Shown: one piece after another, positions 1 through 6,899 of the stretch | Layout of the letters: the number at the start of each line of letters is the position of its first letter | How positions within the stretch are numbered: the stretch's first letter is position 1 | NCBI GenBank assembly: GCA_903851305.1 | Contig: CAINNX010000062.1 | Coordinates: 1 to 35,591, forward strand | DNA: 35,591 nt | Source: an uncultured Hyphomicrobiales bacterium | Lineage (GTDB): Bacteria; Pseudomonadota; Alphaproteobacteria; Rhizobiales; Beijerinckiaceae | Direction of reading: 5' to 3' | Notes under the pieces: generated by a model | Seen by the model: the letters and a program-made list of their open reading frames with translations, nothing else | Told to the model about the DNA's origin: nothing | Database searches by the model: none | Program-made: the position numbers and the translations under genes

Positions 1-82
1 AGATGGAGTTGGCAATGTCGAAGCCGGTCACACCGGGTTCTAACTGGCGCTGCGCGCCATCCGGGACAGTCACGGAAATCAT
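1..82 (-). CDS. thrS: Threonyl-tRNA synthetase, N-terminal fragment (cut by window edge)
   Basis: Only the first 27 codons lie in the window. Read from an ATG at 82-80 on the minus strand, the peptide begins MISVTVPDGAQRQ and continues to a VTGFDIANSI segment. This is the pattern of the TGS domain that opens bacterial ThrRS (beta-strand, P-D-G turn, then a 'G.T..DIA.SI' helix). ThrRS charges tRNA-Thr in the cytoplasm. Its place directly downstream of yidD on the same strand fits a gene order I recall from Rhizobiales. No strong Shine-Dalgarno is visible before the ATG. A hairpin in the leader is listed separately. The identification rests on a short stretch plus context, so other TGS-domain proteins are not fully excluded. 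Confidence 0.78.
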   Translation of the reverse strand, partial: MISVTVPDGAQRQLEPGVTGFDIANSI

Positions 83-102
83 GTCGTCTGCTGTTGCTCA
101 CT

Positions 103-120
103 CGCCGATACGAGTCGGCG
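103..120 (-). promoter_or_regulatory. Leader hairpin upstream of thrS with an anticodon-like loop
   Basis: On the minus strand this is a perfect 6-bp stem (CGCCGA/TCGGCG) closing a CTCGTA loop, ending 20 nt before the thrS ATG. The loop contains TCGTA, matching U33-C34-G35-U36-A37 of a tRNA-Thr(CGU) anticodon loop. E. coli thrS is autoregulated by ThrRS binding an anticodon-like hairpin in its leader. A similar role here is inference; the stem itself is directly visible. Confidence 0.4.
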
Positions 121-182
121 TAAGCGGGATTGCTATGCTGGGCGGAATAGCCGATTGGGCGCGGGGGGCGCAAGCTTTCTCC

Positions 183-262
183 CGTCATTGCGAGCAAAGC
201 GAAGCAATCCAGAGCCTCATGTGCTGCCTTCTGGATTGCTTCGCCTTCGGCTCGCAATGACG
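183..262. repeat. Palindromic dispersed repeat, copy 1
   Basis: The element begins CGTCATTGCGAG and ends with the inverse CTCGCAATGACG, with inner arms around CAATCCAGA/TCTGGATTG. It is one of three related copies in the window (also 1872-1955 and 9425-9515). Such REP/MITE-like palindromes are common between genes of alphaproteobacteria. It lies between yidD and thrS, so it would be transcribed within the operon. Confidence 0.85.
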
Positions 263-266
263 GCTT

Positions 267-569
267 TTATTCGACCGCCTCACAGCGCCACCGGCCATAG
301 CGCCAGGGCGTGAGCGTTGAAGCGCCCTTGGGGCGCTCATGCGGGGCGGGATCGTAGCCCGATCCACCCCATGGGTTGCAGCGGCAAATGCGGGCCAGTC
401 CCATCCAGCCACCCGCCCACAGCCCATGGGTCTGGATGGCCCCGTCCGTATAGTCCGAGCAGCTGGGCAGATAGCGGCATTGCCGCCCGATCAGCGACGA
501 GAGCGTCAGCTGATAGGTGCGGATCAAGGCATGGGCTAGACGGCGCGGCCAGAGCGCCAGAGGGGTCAC
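267..569 (-). CDS. yidD: Membrane protein insertion efficiency factor YidD
   Basis: This 100-residue protein carries the YidD signature: an amphipathic N-terminal helix with a LIRTYQLTLS segment, the cysteine-containing CRYLPSCSDY motif near residues 31-40, and the second cysteine motif with CNPWGGSGYDP near residues 63-73. YidD is a small protein at the inner face of the cytoplasmic membrane that helps YidC/Sec insertion of membrane proteins. The start is GTG, overlapping the stop of the upstream scaffold gene (GTGA), so the two genes look translationally coupled. The C-terminal tail after the second motif is a little long but not unusual. Its usual neighbours rpmH/rnpA/yidC are absent, as is common in Rhizobiales, where yidD sits near an Fe-S scaffold gene. 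Confidence 0.93.
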   Translation of the reverse strand: MTPLALWPRRLAHALIRTYQLTLSSLIGRQCRYLPSCSDYTDGAIQTHGLWAGGWMGLARICRCNPWGGSGYDPAPHERPKGASTLTPWRYGRWRCEAVE

Positions 570-1003
570 CCGGCCCTCGCGACTTTGATCTGGTCGAGAG
601 CGGAAACCACCGCGTCAAAAGTCAGCAATGTCGAGGCATGGCGGGCTTTATAGTCGCGCACCGGCTCCAGAACGGCGCAATCGGCCCATTTGCCCTCTGG
701 CGGCGCGCCATTCTCCTTGAGCATGGCACGCACCGCCTCACGCACACCCCGCAGCTCGTCGGGGGTCGCCCCCACAACATTGCGGGCCATGATCGAGGCG
801 GACGCCTGCCCCAGCGCGCAGGCCTTCACGTCATGGGCGAAATCCGTGACTTTTCCGTCAGCAAGCGTCAGATCGATGGTCACGGTGGAGCCGCAGAGCT
901 TGGAATGGGCCGTGGCCGAGGCGTCGGGCGCCGACAGCCGACCCAGCCGGGGGATGTCTCCGGCCAGTTCCAGAATACGGCGGTTGTAAATATCATTCAG
1001 CAT
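566..1003 (-). CDS. NifU/IscU-type iron-sulfur cluster scaffold-like protein
   Basis: The 145-residue product starting MLNDIYNRRI matches the IscU/NifU N-terminal fold. Two cluster-ligand cysteines are present: C37 in SKLCGST and C62 in KACALGQAS. The region equivalent to the third ligand reads ARHAS, so the canonical third cysteine is missing; there is a C109 in a different place. That pattern is typical of the alphaproteobacterial branch of this family, whose role in cluster assembly is less certain than for true IscU. The start at 1003 was chosen by family resemblance; an upstream in-frame ATG at 1018 would add five residues. The gene heads the scaffold > yidD > thrS unit and diverges from folE across about 170 bp that must hold both promoters. 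Confidence 0.87.
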   Translation of the reverse strand: MLNDIYNRRILELAGDIPRLGRLSAPDASATAHSKLCGSTVTIDLTLADGKVTDFAHDVKACALGQASASIMARNVVGATPDELRGVREAVRAMLKENGAPPEGKWADCAVLEPVRDYKARHASTLLTFDAVVSALDQIKVARAG

Positions 1004-1174
1004 GGAGTGACCTGACATGAGCCTGAGTTTACCCCTATATAGGGCGGCGGAGGCGCTGACGAGAAGGGCATGCCCCGGACCGGCCAAAGAAAATGACTCT
1101 GCCTGACTGGTCCAAGCTTAAATCGCTCCCGTAACTCCAAAGAATTCCTGCAACCCCTCAATTGGAGGCGCCAC

Positions 1175-1807
1175 ATGGATGCCGTGGTTAAGACCTTACC
1201 TGCCCGCAAAATAAAGCCTGCCGTCGAACCCGCCGTGCGCCCAAGCCGGGAAGAAGCAGAAGCCGCCGTGCGCGTTCTCTTGCGCTGGGCTGGTGACAAT
1301 CCTGCTCGTGAGGGCCTGATCGATACGCCCAAGCGTGTTGTGAAAGCCTATGAAGAACTGTTTGGCGGCTACAAAGAAAACGCCAAAGAACATCTTGAGC
1401 GCGTCTTCGAGGAAGTCGAAGGCTATGACGATATGGTGCTGGTGCGCAATATCGGCTTTGCCTCGCATTGCGAACACCACATGGTGCCCTTCGTAGGCAA
1501 GGCACATATTGCCTATTACCCGTCAGAAGGCGTGGTCGGCCTGTCGAAGCTCGCTCGCGTGGTAGAAACATTTGCGCGGCGTCTGCAGACGCAAGAGACC
1601 ATGACCGCCCAAGTGACGGACGCGATCGACACTGTGCTCAAGCCACGCGGCATTGCCGTGATGATTGAGGCTGAACACATGTGCATGTCGATGCGCGGCA
1701 TTCAGAAACAGGGGGCTTCAACAGTCACCACCCAGTTCACGGGGGTCTTTCGAGACGACCCGTCGGAGCAAGCCCGCTTTTATACGCTGCTGCGCGGCTT
1801 CAAATAA
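1175..1807 (+). CDS. folE: GTP cyclohydrolase I
   Basis: FolE converts GTP to 7,8-dihydroneopterin triphosphate, the first step of folate (and queuosine precursor) synthesis in the cytoplasm. The 210-residue length is normal. Zinc ligands are visible as C99 and H102 in SHCEHH and C170 in [10 protein letters not shown], with the same 71-residue cysteine spacing as the E. coli enzyme. The GKAHIAYYP and [10 protein letters not shown] segments of the active site are intact. The ATG is preceded by GGAGG at 1164-1168. A clear rho-independent terminator follows, so folE is probably monocistronic. The N-terminal 25 residues are charged and variable, as usual for this family. Confidence 0.97.
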   Translation: MDAVVKTLPARKIKPAVEPAVRPSREEAEAAVRVLLRWAGDNPAREGLIDTPKRVVKAYEELFGGYKENAKEHLERVFEEVEGYDDMVLVRNIGFASHCEHHMVPFVGKAHIAYYPSEGVVGLSKLARVVETFARRLQTQETMTAQVTDAIDTVLKPRGIAVMIEAEHMCMSMRGIQKQGASTVTTQFTGVFRDDPSEQARFYTLLRGFK

Positions 1808-1808
1808 G

Positions 1809-1837
1809 AAAAGGCGGGCTCAAGACCCGCCTTTTTT
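1809..1837 (+). terminator. Rho-independent terminator of folE
   Basis: GGCGGG (1813-1818) pairs with CCCGCC (1826-1831) around a 7-nt loop, flanked by AAAA upstream and a T run at 1832-1837. It starts within a few bases of the folE stop codon. Confidence 0.9.
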
Positions 1838-1871
1838 ATTGCCTCTTTTCCGCCCTTGCGAGTGCCCCGCG

Positions 1872-1955
1872 CGTCATTGCGAGGAGCGTGAGCTCCGAAG
1901 CAATCCAGAGGCCTCGGCGTGGCTTCTGGATTGCTTCGCTTCGCTCGCAATGACG
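1872..1955. repeat. Palindromic dispersed repeat, copy 2
   Basis: Same outer arms as copy 1 (CGTCATTGCGAG ... CTCGCAATGACG) and the same inner CAATCCAGA/TCTGGATTG pairing. It lies between the folE terminator and hisI. Short open frames running through it are translation artefacts of the repeat. Confidence 0.87.
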
Positions 1956-2002
1956 GCCAGCTTGTTTTATAAAGCTGCTGAAATCACAGACACGGGCCTC
2001 CC

Positions 2003-2416
2003 ATGACCGCCTCCCCATTTGCCCCTCGCGGCACCAAAGACCAGATCGAAGAAGGTGCCGGCTTTGCGCCCCAGTTTGATCGTGACGGGCTGATCGTTTG
2101 CGTCACGCGTGAGCGCCAGAGCGGCGACATTCTCATGGTTGCCTATATGAATGAGGAGGCGCTTCGCCTCACGCTCGAAACCGGCATTGCCCATTATTGG
2201 TCGCGCTCGCGCCAATCGCTCTGGCGCAAGGGCGATACATCAGGGCAAGTGCAAACCGTCACCGAGATGCGCACCGATTGCGATCAGGACGCGATTGAAC
2301 TCATCGTGGACGCCGGCGGCGATGGCAAGGCTTGCCACACCGGACGCCGCTCCTGTTTTTATCGCAAGGTCGAGAGCGCTGCCGATGGCAGCATCACTCT
2401 CTCCATCACGGAATAA
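2003..2416 (+). CDS. hisI: Phosphoribosyl-AMP cyclohydrolase
   Basis: HisI opens the purine ring of phosphoribosyl-AMP in the third step of histidine synthesis. The 137-residue protein is a stand-alone cyclohydrolase without a fused HisE domain. It shows the family motifs [16 protein letters not shown] (residues 66-81), the metal-binding DCDQDA (92-97) and the zinc-binding [12 protein letters not shown] with C111, H112 and C118. The start chosen is the first ATG, giving a normal N-terminus; no strong Shine-Dalgarno is visible in front. It converges with the CBS-domain gene, the two stops being 6 bp apart with no obvious terminator between them. Confidence 0.96.
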   Translation: MTASPFAPRGTKDQIEEGAGFAPQFDRDGLIVCVTRERQSGDILMVAYMNEEALRLTLETGIAHYWSRSRQSLWRKGDTSGQVQTVTEMRTDCDQDAIELIVDAGGDGKACHTGRRSCFYRKVESAADGSITLSITE

Positions 2417-2422
2417 GCACGC

Positions 2423-2854
2423 TTAGGCAGTCGCAATATAATCCTTCAGCGCCCGCTGTTCGGCTTCAAATTCCACGAGGCGGTAGCTGACCACATCGCC
2501 GATGGACACAAGGCCTCTCAGCTTGCCGCCCTCGACAATCGGCACGTGACGAAAACGACCGCTGGTCATTTTTTGCATGAGCGCATTGATCGTCGTCCCC
2601 TCATGCGCGGTCACCACACGCTCGGTCATATGATTGGCAACCATATCGCCCAAGGCGCGCGGACCACGCTCGGCCAGAGAACGCACAACGTCGCGCTCCG
2701 AAATGATGCCAACCACGCGCCCGTCATGATCGGTAACGACCAGCGCGCCAATGCCTTGAGATGAAAGTTGAACAGAGACTTCATGCAAAGTCTGTTCGGG
2801 TGCAATCGTGGCTACTTGTCGGCCCTTCACTGCGAGAATGCGCGACACTGTCAT
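2423..2854 (-). CDS. CBS-domain protein (two CBS domains)
   Basis: The 143-residue protein is made of a tandem CBS pair: domain 1 around residues 8-65 (LVVTDHDGRVVGIISERDVVR) and domain 2 around 75-130 (HVPIVEGGKLRGLVSIGDVV). CBS pairs bind adenine nucleotides or other ligands and regulate partners; stand-alone members like this are common in alphaproteobacteria and mostly have no defined target. The start at 2854 has a GGGAGGA ribosome binding site at 2863-2869; an upstream extension of the frame would run back into the rhomboid gene and is rejected. It lies 94 bp behind the rhomboid gene on the same strand. Confidence 0.9.
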   Translation of the reverse strand: MTVSRILAVKGRQVATIAPEQTLHEVSVQLSSQGIGALVVTDHDGRVVGIISERDVVRSLAERGPRALGDMVANHMTERVVTAHEGTTINALMQKMTSGRFRHVPIVEGGKLRGLVSIGDVVSYRLVEFEAEQRALKDYIATA

Positions 2855-2948
2855 GGCACTCGTCCTCCCACCTGCTGATGCAGTCTCAGGAGGATGAGCG
2901 CAAAAAAGTGAGCCGACAAGATATGCGGTCTTCGCCTTTCGGCCAGAC

Positions 2949-3758
2949 TCACCGAAACTCGAAGCTGAAATCCGATCTCTTGGGATCAAAGATTGAAAAA
3001 AGGAGCAAGCCTGCGAGAAATCCGCCGACATGGGCCTGCCAGGCGACGCTACCTTCGCTCAAACCCAGCGGTTGCGCGCCCACACCAAAAATCAGATTCG
3101 AAACAAACCAGAAAATGATAAAAGTCAGCACGCGCCTGTCGCGCAGCACATGACGCAAGGGCAAGGCGGATCGCTGATAGGCCATTGGCTCATCCGGCCG
3201 CAAAGCCAAAGCCAGACCGAGCGGGGCGCCTGGCTGAAAGACAAAACGCAAAGCTGCTCCCATCGCACCTGAGACAGCTGCAGAGGCGCCGATCATCGGC
3301 GTGGCATCATAAAGGTGCAGCGCATAATGGGTTCCTGCCCCCGCCAGTGCGGTGACAATGCACAGAGCGACAAAACGCCAGCTGCCGAAGCGGCGCGCAA
3401 CCGGTGCTCCAAAGGCTGCGAACCAGATCGCGTTCAGTCCAAAATGTGACCAGTCCGCATGCAGCAGTGCATAGCTCAAGATCGTCCATGGCTGGAAAGA
3501 CCCATCGCCAAAAAAGTAACTGGCGATCTCGATCTCATCGCCGCCCTGCAGTGCAATGGCACGCAAATGTGCGGCGACGCCGCTGGTGTCAAACAAAGTG
3601 GTCAGGCGCGCAGGCACAAAAGCAAAGGCCCGCAGCAGCTCAAGATCTTCTTCATTGGAGAGAACATGCAAACGGAAGGCGTGGATCACGCCCATCGCCA
3701 CGATGAGCCAAAGAATGACGCCCGGCAGATTAAAGAGGCGTTCGCGTGGCTCTCTCAA
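2949..3758 (-). CDS. Rhomboid-family intramembrane serine protease
   Basis: This 269-residue polytopic membrane protein contains the rhomboid core. HADWSHFGLNAIW supplies H105 and N109 of the oxyanion region, GASAAVSG carries the presumed nucleophile S159, and AHVGGFLAG carries the catalytic H243. Hydrophobic segments occur near residues 10-30, 90-120, 127-148, 155-175, 208-228 and 240-257. Rhomboids cleave transmembrane substrates within the membrane; the substrate is unknown. The residue between the catalytic serine and the second glycine motif is Ala rather than the common Gly, a mild variation. It follows the gamma-carbonic anhydrase gene by 18 bp and is probably cotranscribed. Confidence 0.92.
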   Translation of the reverse strand: MREPRERLFNLPGVILWLIVAMGVIHAFRLHVLSNEEDLELLRAFAFVPARLTTLFDTSGVAAHLRAIALQGGDEIEIASYFFGDGSFQPWTILSYALLHADWSHFGLNAIWFAAFGAPVARRFGSWRFVALCIVTALAGAGTHYALHLYDATPMIGASAAVSGAMGAALRFVFQPGAPLGLALALRPDEPMAYQRSALPLRHVLRDRRVLTFIIFWFVSNLIFGVGAQPLGLSEGSVAWQAHVGGFLAGLLLFSIFDPKRSDFSFEFR

Positions 3759-3776
3759 GGCGATCCAATCTCCACT

Positions 3777-4307
3777 TTAGTCAATCTGTTTCATATCGCG
3801 TGCAAAGCGCTGCCAGTTGGCAACATAACGAACAGCGGAACGTCGCAAACCGTCTATAGCATCGTCATCGAGCGTGCGCACGACTTTGGCGGGTGAGCCG
3901 ACAATCAGGGAATTATCCGGGAACTCCTTGCCCTCTGTGACCAAAGCATTGGCGCCCACAAGACAGTTTTTGCCGATTTTCACATTGTTCAAAATCGTCG
4001 CGCCCATACCAATCAGCGAATTGTCGCCAATGACGCAGCCATGCAGGATTGCGCTATGGCCAATCGTGCAGCCCTCGCCCACGACAAGCGGAGCACCAGG
4101 GTCGGTGTGCATCACCGTGCCTTCTTGCACATTGGAGCGCGCGCCGATCGAGATCCATTCATTGTCGCCACGCAAGGTCACGCCAAACCAGATGCCCACA
4201 TCTTCACCAAGCTTCACCTTGCCAATCAGATTGGCATCGGGCGCCACCCAGTAGCGGCCCTTTTCGGGAAGGTCAGGCGTCAGATCACCCAGCGCGTAAA
4301 TCGGCAT
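3777..4307 (-). CDS. Gamma-carbonic anhydrase family protein (left-handed beta-helix)
   Basis: The 176-residue protein consists of hexapeptide repeats of the YrdA/PaaY type. Zinc-ligand histidines are at H67 (VMHTD), H84 and H89 (GHSAILHG), and the conserved R46 and D48 sit in LRGDNE. The TPP-like NNVKIGKNCLVGANALVTEG segment is typical of the group. Members are trimeric metal-binding proteins, some with CO2 hydration activity and many without a proven reaction. It is 14 bp downstream of the DUF3126 gene and in the same operon as cysE. Function beyond the fold is inferred. Confidence 0.92.
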   Translation of the reverse strand: MPIYALGDLTPDLPEKGRYWVAPDANLIGKVKLGEDVGIWFGVTLRGDNEWISIGARSNVQEGTVMHTDPGAPLVVGEGCTIGHSAILHGCVIGDNSLIGMGATILNNVKIGKNCLVGANALVTEGKEFPDNSLIVGSPAKVVRTLDDDAIDGLRRSAVRYVANWQRFARDMKQID

Positions 4308-4321
4308 GCCAATCTCCGAAA

Positions 4322-4723
4322 TCAGAAATCGTCAAGATCGAAATCGAGGATCGCCATTTGCAAGGTAAAGCTCTTGCCCTTGGGATCATCTGCGGAAATC
4401 ACGCCCAGAAAATCCTCGCCATGGTTCAGCTCAACGGAATCGGCCTTGCGCATGCGCGCCACAATCGTGAGTTTGTCGTTCTCGAACAGCATGCGCAGAT
4501 ATTCCTGCAGCGTCTCGCGTCCGACAGGAATTTTCATCTCGAAAGAAAATGAGCGGTCGCCATCCTCATCATCGACATCAATGCCACCGATGCGACGCTC
4601 ACCGAAATGCACATCTGCAGCTTCGACGTTTTTGGGATTCAAAGCCACACGCAAAGCTTCATTGCCGAAGGAGTGACGCAGAAATTCCTGCAGCTTACGA
4701 AGTTCGGTCTTCTCCAAAGGCAT
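4322..4723 (-). CDS. DUF3126-like protein with an internal tandem duplication
   Basis: The C-terminal half (residues about 72-133) matches my recollection of the DUF3126 family, ending in the characteristic QMAILDFDLDD. The N-terminal half is a second copy: LQEFLRHSF / LQEYLRMLF, and GDRSFSFEMKI / GKSFTLQMAI align without gaps in order. The start at 4723 was chosen because homologues begin just before the first helix; the frame stays open upstream but would cross the cysE terminator. The protein is acidic and probably cytosolic. No function is known for the family. It lies between cysE and the gamma-CA gene, an arrangement that points to sulfur or cysteine metabolism only by association. Confidence 0.8.
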   Translation of the reverse strand: MPLEKTELRKLQEFLRHSFGNEALRVALNPKNVEAADVHFGERRIGGIDVDDEDGDRSFSFEMKIPVGRETLQEYLRMLFENDKLTIVARMRKADSVELNHGEDFLGVISADDPKGKSFTLQMAILDFDLDDF

Positions 4724-4767
4724 ATTCCAAATCCCGTTCTGTGTTCCAATTTTCAAGCGCTTTGCCA

Positions 4768-4794
4768 GAAAAGCCACCTGCCCGCAAGCAGGTG
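4768..4794 (-). terminator. Probable terminator behind cysE
   Basis: On the minus strand CACCTGC (4794-4788) pairs with GCAGGTG (4781-4775) around a 6-nt loop and is followed by GC and four T. The T tract is short, so read-through into the DUF3126 gene is likely. Confidence 0.6.
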
Positions 4795-4801
4795 TACTTT
4801 G

Positions 4802-5629
4802 CTAGACGTCCAACTTGTCGGCGAGAATCTGATCCATCGAGCGTGAAGGTTCAGCGCAACCGGCCTCTCCCACAACGCGAGCCGGCACACCAGCGACTGT
4901 TTTATTGTTGGGAACGGAGGCCAGCACAACCGAGCCTGCGGCCACGCGTGCGCAATGCCCGACCTCGATATTGCCCAGAATCTTGGCACCCGCGCCGATC
5001 AAGACGCCCCAGCGAATTTTAGGGTGACGATCACCGCGCTCTTTGCCTGTGCCTCCCAGCGTCACATCTTGCAAAATCGACACATCATTTTCGACAACCG
5101 CTGTGGACCCCACAACAAGACCCGTCGCATGGTCCAGAAAGATACCCTTGCCAAGCGTGGCCGCCGGATGAATGTCCGTCTGGAACACTTCGGATGAGCG
5201 CGCTTGCAGATAGAGCGCAAAATCCCTGCGGCCACGGTTCCACATCCAATGCGCGAGACGATGCGTCTGCAGCGCGTGAAAACCTTTGAAATAGAGAACC
5301 GGCTCGATGAGGCGCATGCAGGCGGGATCACGATCCGCGACCGCCAGAATATCGGCACGGAAGGCATCACCCAAGGACGTATCCTCGGAAATGGCTTCCA
5401 TATAATGCGCGCGGATCAAGGCACCGGGCACAGCCGTGTGATCTAGGCGCGCCGCCACACGGTCAGCGACGATCTCTTCCACAGAGGCCAGATTGAGAAT
5501 GGCCGGACGGATGAAGCCAGCGAGTTCAGGCTCGCGGGCCATCGCTTCCTCGGCCTCGGTCTGAAGCCGCAAAAAAATCGGATCAGCCCGCCCATCGGGG
5601 GCGATTGTGGCCGTCAGCACCTGCGACAT
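4802..5629 (-). CDS. cysE: Serine O-acetyltransferase
   Basis: CysE makes O-acetylserine from serine and acetyl-CoA, the branch point into cysteine synthesis. The 275-residue protein has the alpha-helical N-terminal domain (to about residue 140) and the left-handed beta-helix with the active-site segments FQTDIHPAATLG and GIFLDHATG. The hexapeptide stretch ending GAGAKILGNIEVG is followed by the VAGVPARVVG C-terminal motif. The start at 5629 is preceded by AAGGAG about 8 bp upstream. The frame remains open further upstream but would overlap the alpha/beta hydrolase gene, so the longer version is rejected. It is second in the operon after that hydrolase (64-bp gap) and ends in a probable terminator. 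Confidence 0.96.
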   Translation of the reverse strand: MSQVLTATIAPDGRADPIFLRLQTEAEEAMAREPELAGFIRPAILNLASVEEIVADRVAARLDHTAVPGALIRAHYMEAISEDTSLGDAFRADILAVADRDPACMRLIEPVLYFKGFHALQTHRLAHWMWNRGRRDFALYLQARSSEVFQTDIHPAATLGKGIFLDHATGLVVGSTAVVENDVSILQDVTLGGTGKERGDRHPKIRWGVLIGAGAKILGNIEVGHCARVAAGSVVLASVPNNKTVAGVPARVVGEAGCAEPSRSMDQILADKLDV

Positions 5630-5693
5630 ACCAAACTCCTTTTGCGTCATCTCTTCTAGCACGCTCTCACGCCCGAGGGCGAGCACTGCCAGA

Positions 5694-6461
5694 TCAGGGG
5701 CGCTCATTGAGGAAGGCCAGCACGCCTTCCTTGAAAACCTTGTCGCCCACCGCCAGATTGTGGTCGCGGTCGGGAATATCCAGTGCTTTGGCGCCAGGAA
5801 TGAGGGCGGCCACGACATGGGGGTCACCCGCCACATCATCCTTGGTGCCCACAGCAATCAGAACCGGCACGCGGATGGCGCACGCCTCATCATGGGTCAA
5901 TGTCTGGCGTGAGCCGCGGATACAGGCAGCCAGAGCCGGAAGATCACTCTTGGTCTGTTCGGCAAAGGCACGAAACATCCGCTGCATCGGGTCGGTCAGA
6001 TCATCGAGCGAGGGCGCCTCCATGGCATCTGCAATCCCCATCGGCAGACCAAGCCCATCCACCAGATGATGACCCAGTCCACCCAAAATAGCGGAGCGGA
6101 CATATTCGCGGTGGTTGAGCGCCAGAAAGGCGGTGATCCGCGCGCCCATGGAATAACCCATGACATCGATCTTACCGAGCTGGAGATGCTCGATCAGGCG
6201 GCGTGCATCCTCGGCCATGGTGGCGGTGTGATAGAGCGCCGGATCATAGACCTTCTGGCTGGCGCCATGGCCGCGATTGTCGAGCGCAATGACGCGCCGT
6301 CCCGAATGGGTCAGAAATTTCACCCAGAGCGTATTGACCCAATTGATGGCATGGTTGGAGCCAAAGCCATGGATCAGCAGGATGGGCTCGCCGATATCAG
6401 GCCCGGTTGGGGCATGGTCGATATAGGCAATTTGCAGCCCGTCTGAATTGAAAAAATGCAT
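5694..6461 (-). CDS. Alpha/beta-fold hydrolase
   Basis: The 255-residue protein shows the alpha/beta hydrolase layout: HGFGSNH oxyanion region (31-37), DNRGHG loop (61-66), nucleophile elbow GYSMGA with S104, an acid in VGTKDD and the catalytic histidine in DRDHNLAVGD. Lid-forming helices sit between. There is no signal peptide, so it is cytosolic. Substrate cannot be deduced; nearest general class is small-ester or lactone hydrolases of the epoxide hydrolase/haloperoxidase type. It is first in the minus-strand operon leading into cysE and diverges from the zf-CHCC gene across about 180 bp. Confidence 0.88.
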   Translation of the reverse strand: MHFFNSDGLQIAYIDHAPTGPDIGEPILLIHGFGSNHAINWVNTLWVKFLTHSGRRVIALDNRGHGASQKVYDPALYHTATMAEDARRLIEHLQLGKIDVMGYSMGARITAFLALNHREYVRSAILGGLGHHLVDGLGLPMGIADAMEAPSLDDLTDPMQRMFRAFAEQTKSDLPALAACIRGSRQTLTHDEACAIRVPVLIAVGTKDDVAGDPHVVAALIPGAKALDIPDRDHNLAVGDKVFKEGVLAFLNERP

Positions 6462-6639
6462 CTGGGGTATCCGGGGAAACGGGCGCGGACCATAGCGAAA
6501 GCTCTGGCCCTTTGTGAAGGGTCTCGCCGCAAGACCCTAGAGGCCGGGGGTTAAGCCTTTTTGACTCTACCCAAAGCGGCTTGCCTCGCTTATGGTGCCA
6601 GCCATCCAAGATCCATCCAGACGCACGGATTCCCAAGCC

Positions 6640-6882
6640 ATGGCCGAACATTCCACGCCCCATTTCCACAACCAGCCGGGTGTGCCCGTCGTGCGCGTGG
6701 GGGCCAAGGAATTCATGTGCATCGGCGCGCTGCCGCCGTTCGATCATCCGCATATTTTTATCGATATGGGTGACGAGGCAGAAGCTGTCTGCCCCTATTG
6801 CTCGACCCTGTTCAAATATGAGCCCTCCCTGCATGGCCATGCGGACCCCGCATCCTGCGAGTGGAAACAGGCCGCGGCCTGA
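6640..6882 (+). CDS. Zinc-finger (zf-CHCC type) protein, NDUFS6-like
   Basis: The 80-residue protein has the short zf-CHCC arrangement: cysteine in KEFMCIGA, histidine in PFDHPHIF, then the CPYCSTLF pair. This domain is shared with the mitochondrial complex I accessory subunit NDUFS6, and alphaproteobacteria carry a stand-alone form. The ATG at 6640 gives the usual family length; an in-frame ATG at 6592 would add 16 unconserved residues. No clear Shine-Dalgarno is seen before either. The role is probably zinc-dependent and linked to respiratory complex I, by homology. It is followed after 17 bp by the FAD monooxygenase. Confidence 0.88.
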   Translation: MAEHSTPHFHNQPGVPVVRVGAKEFMCIGALPPFDHPHIFIDMGDEAEAVCPYCSTLFKYEPSLHGHADPASCEWKQAAA

Positions 6883-6899
6883 CGCCCGCAAGGACGCAG

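Noticed and set aside
317-1015. 232-codon plus-strand frame opposite yidD and the scaffold gene
   Set aside because: Both minus-strand genes carry full family motifs; this frame is compositional shadow.
1836-2018. Short frames across the palindromic repeats (peptides with RHCERSEAIQ)
   Set aside because: These are translations of the dispersed repeat, seen in many genomes as false genes.
4041-4676. 211-codon plus-strand frame opposite gamma-CA and DUF3126
   Set aside because: No motif or start signal; opposite strand genes are supported by family patterns.
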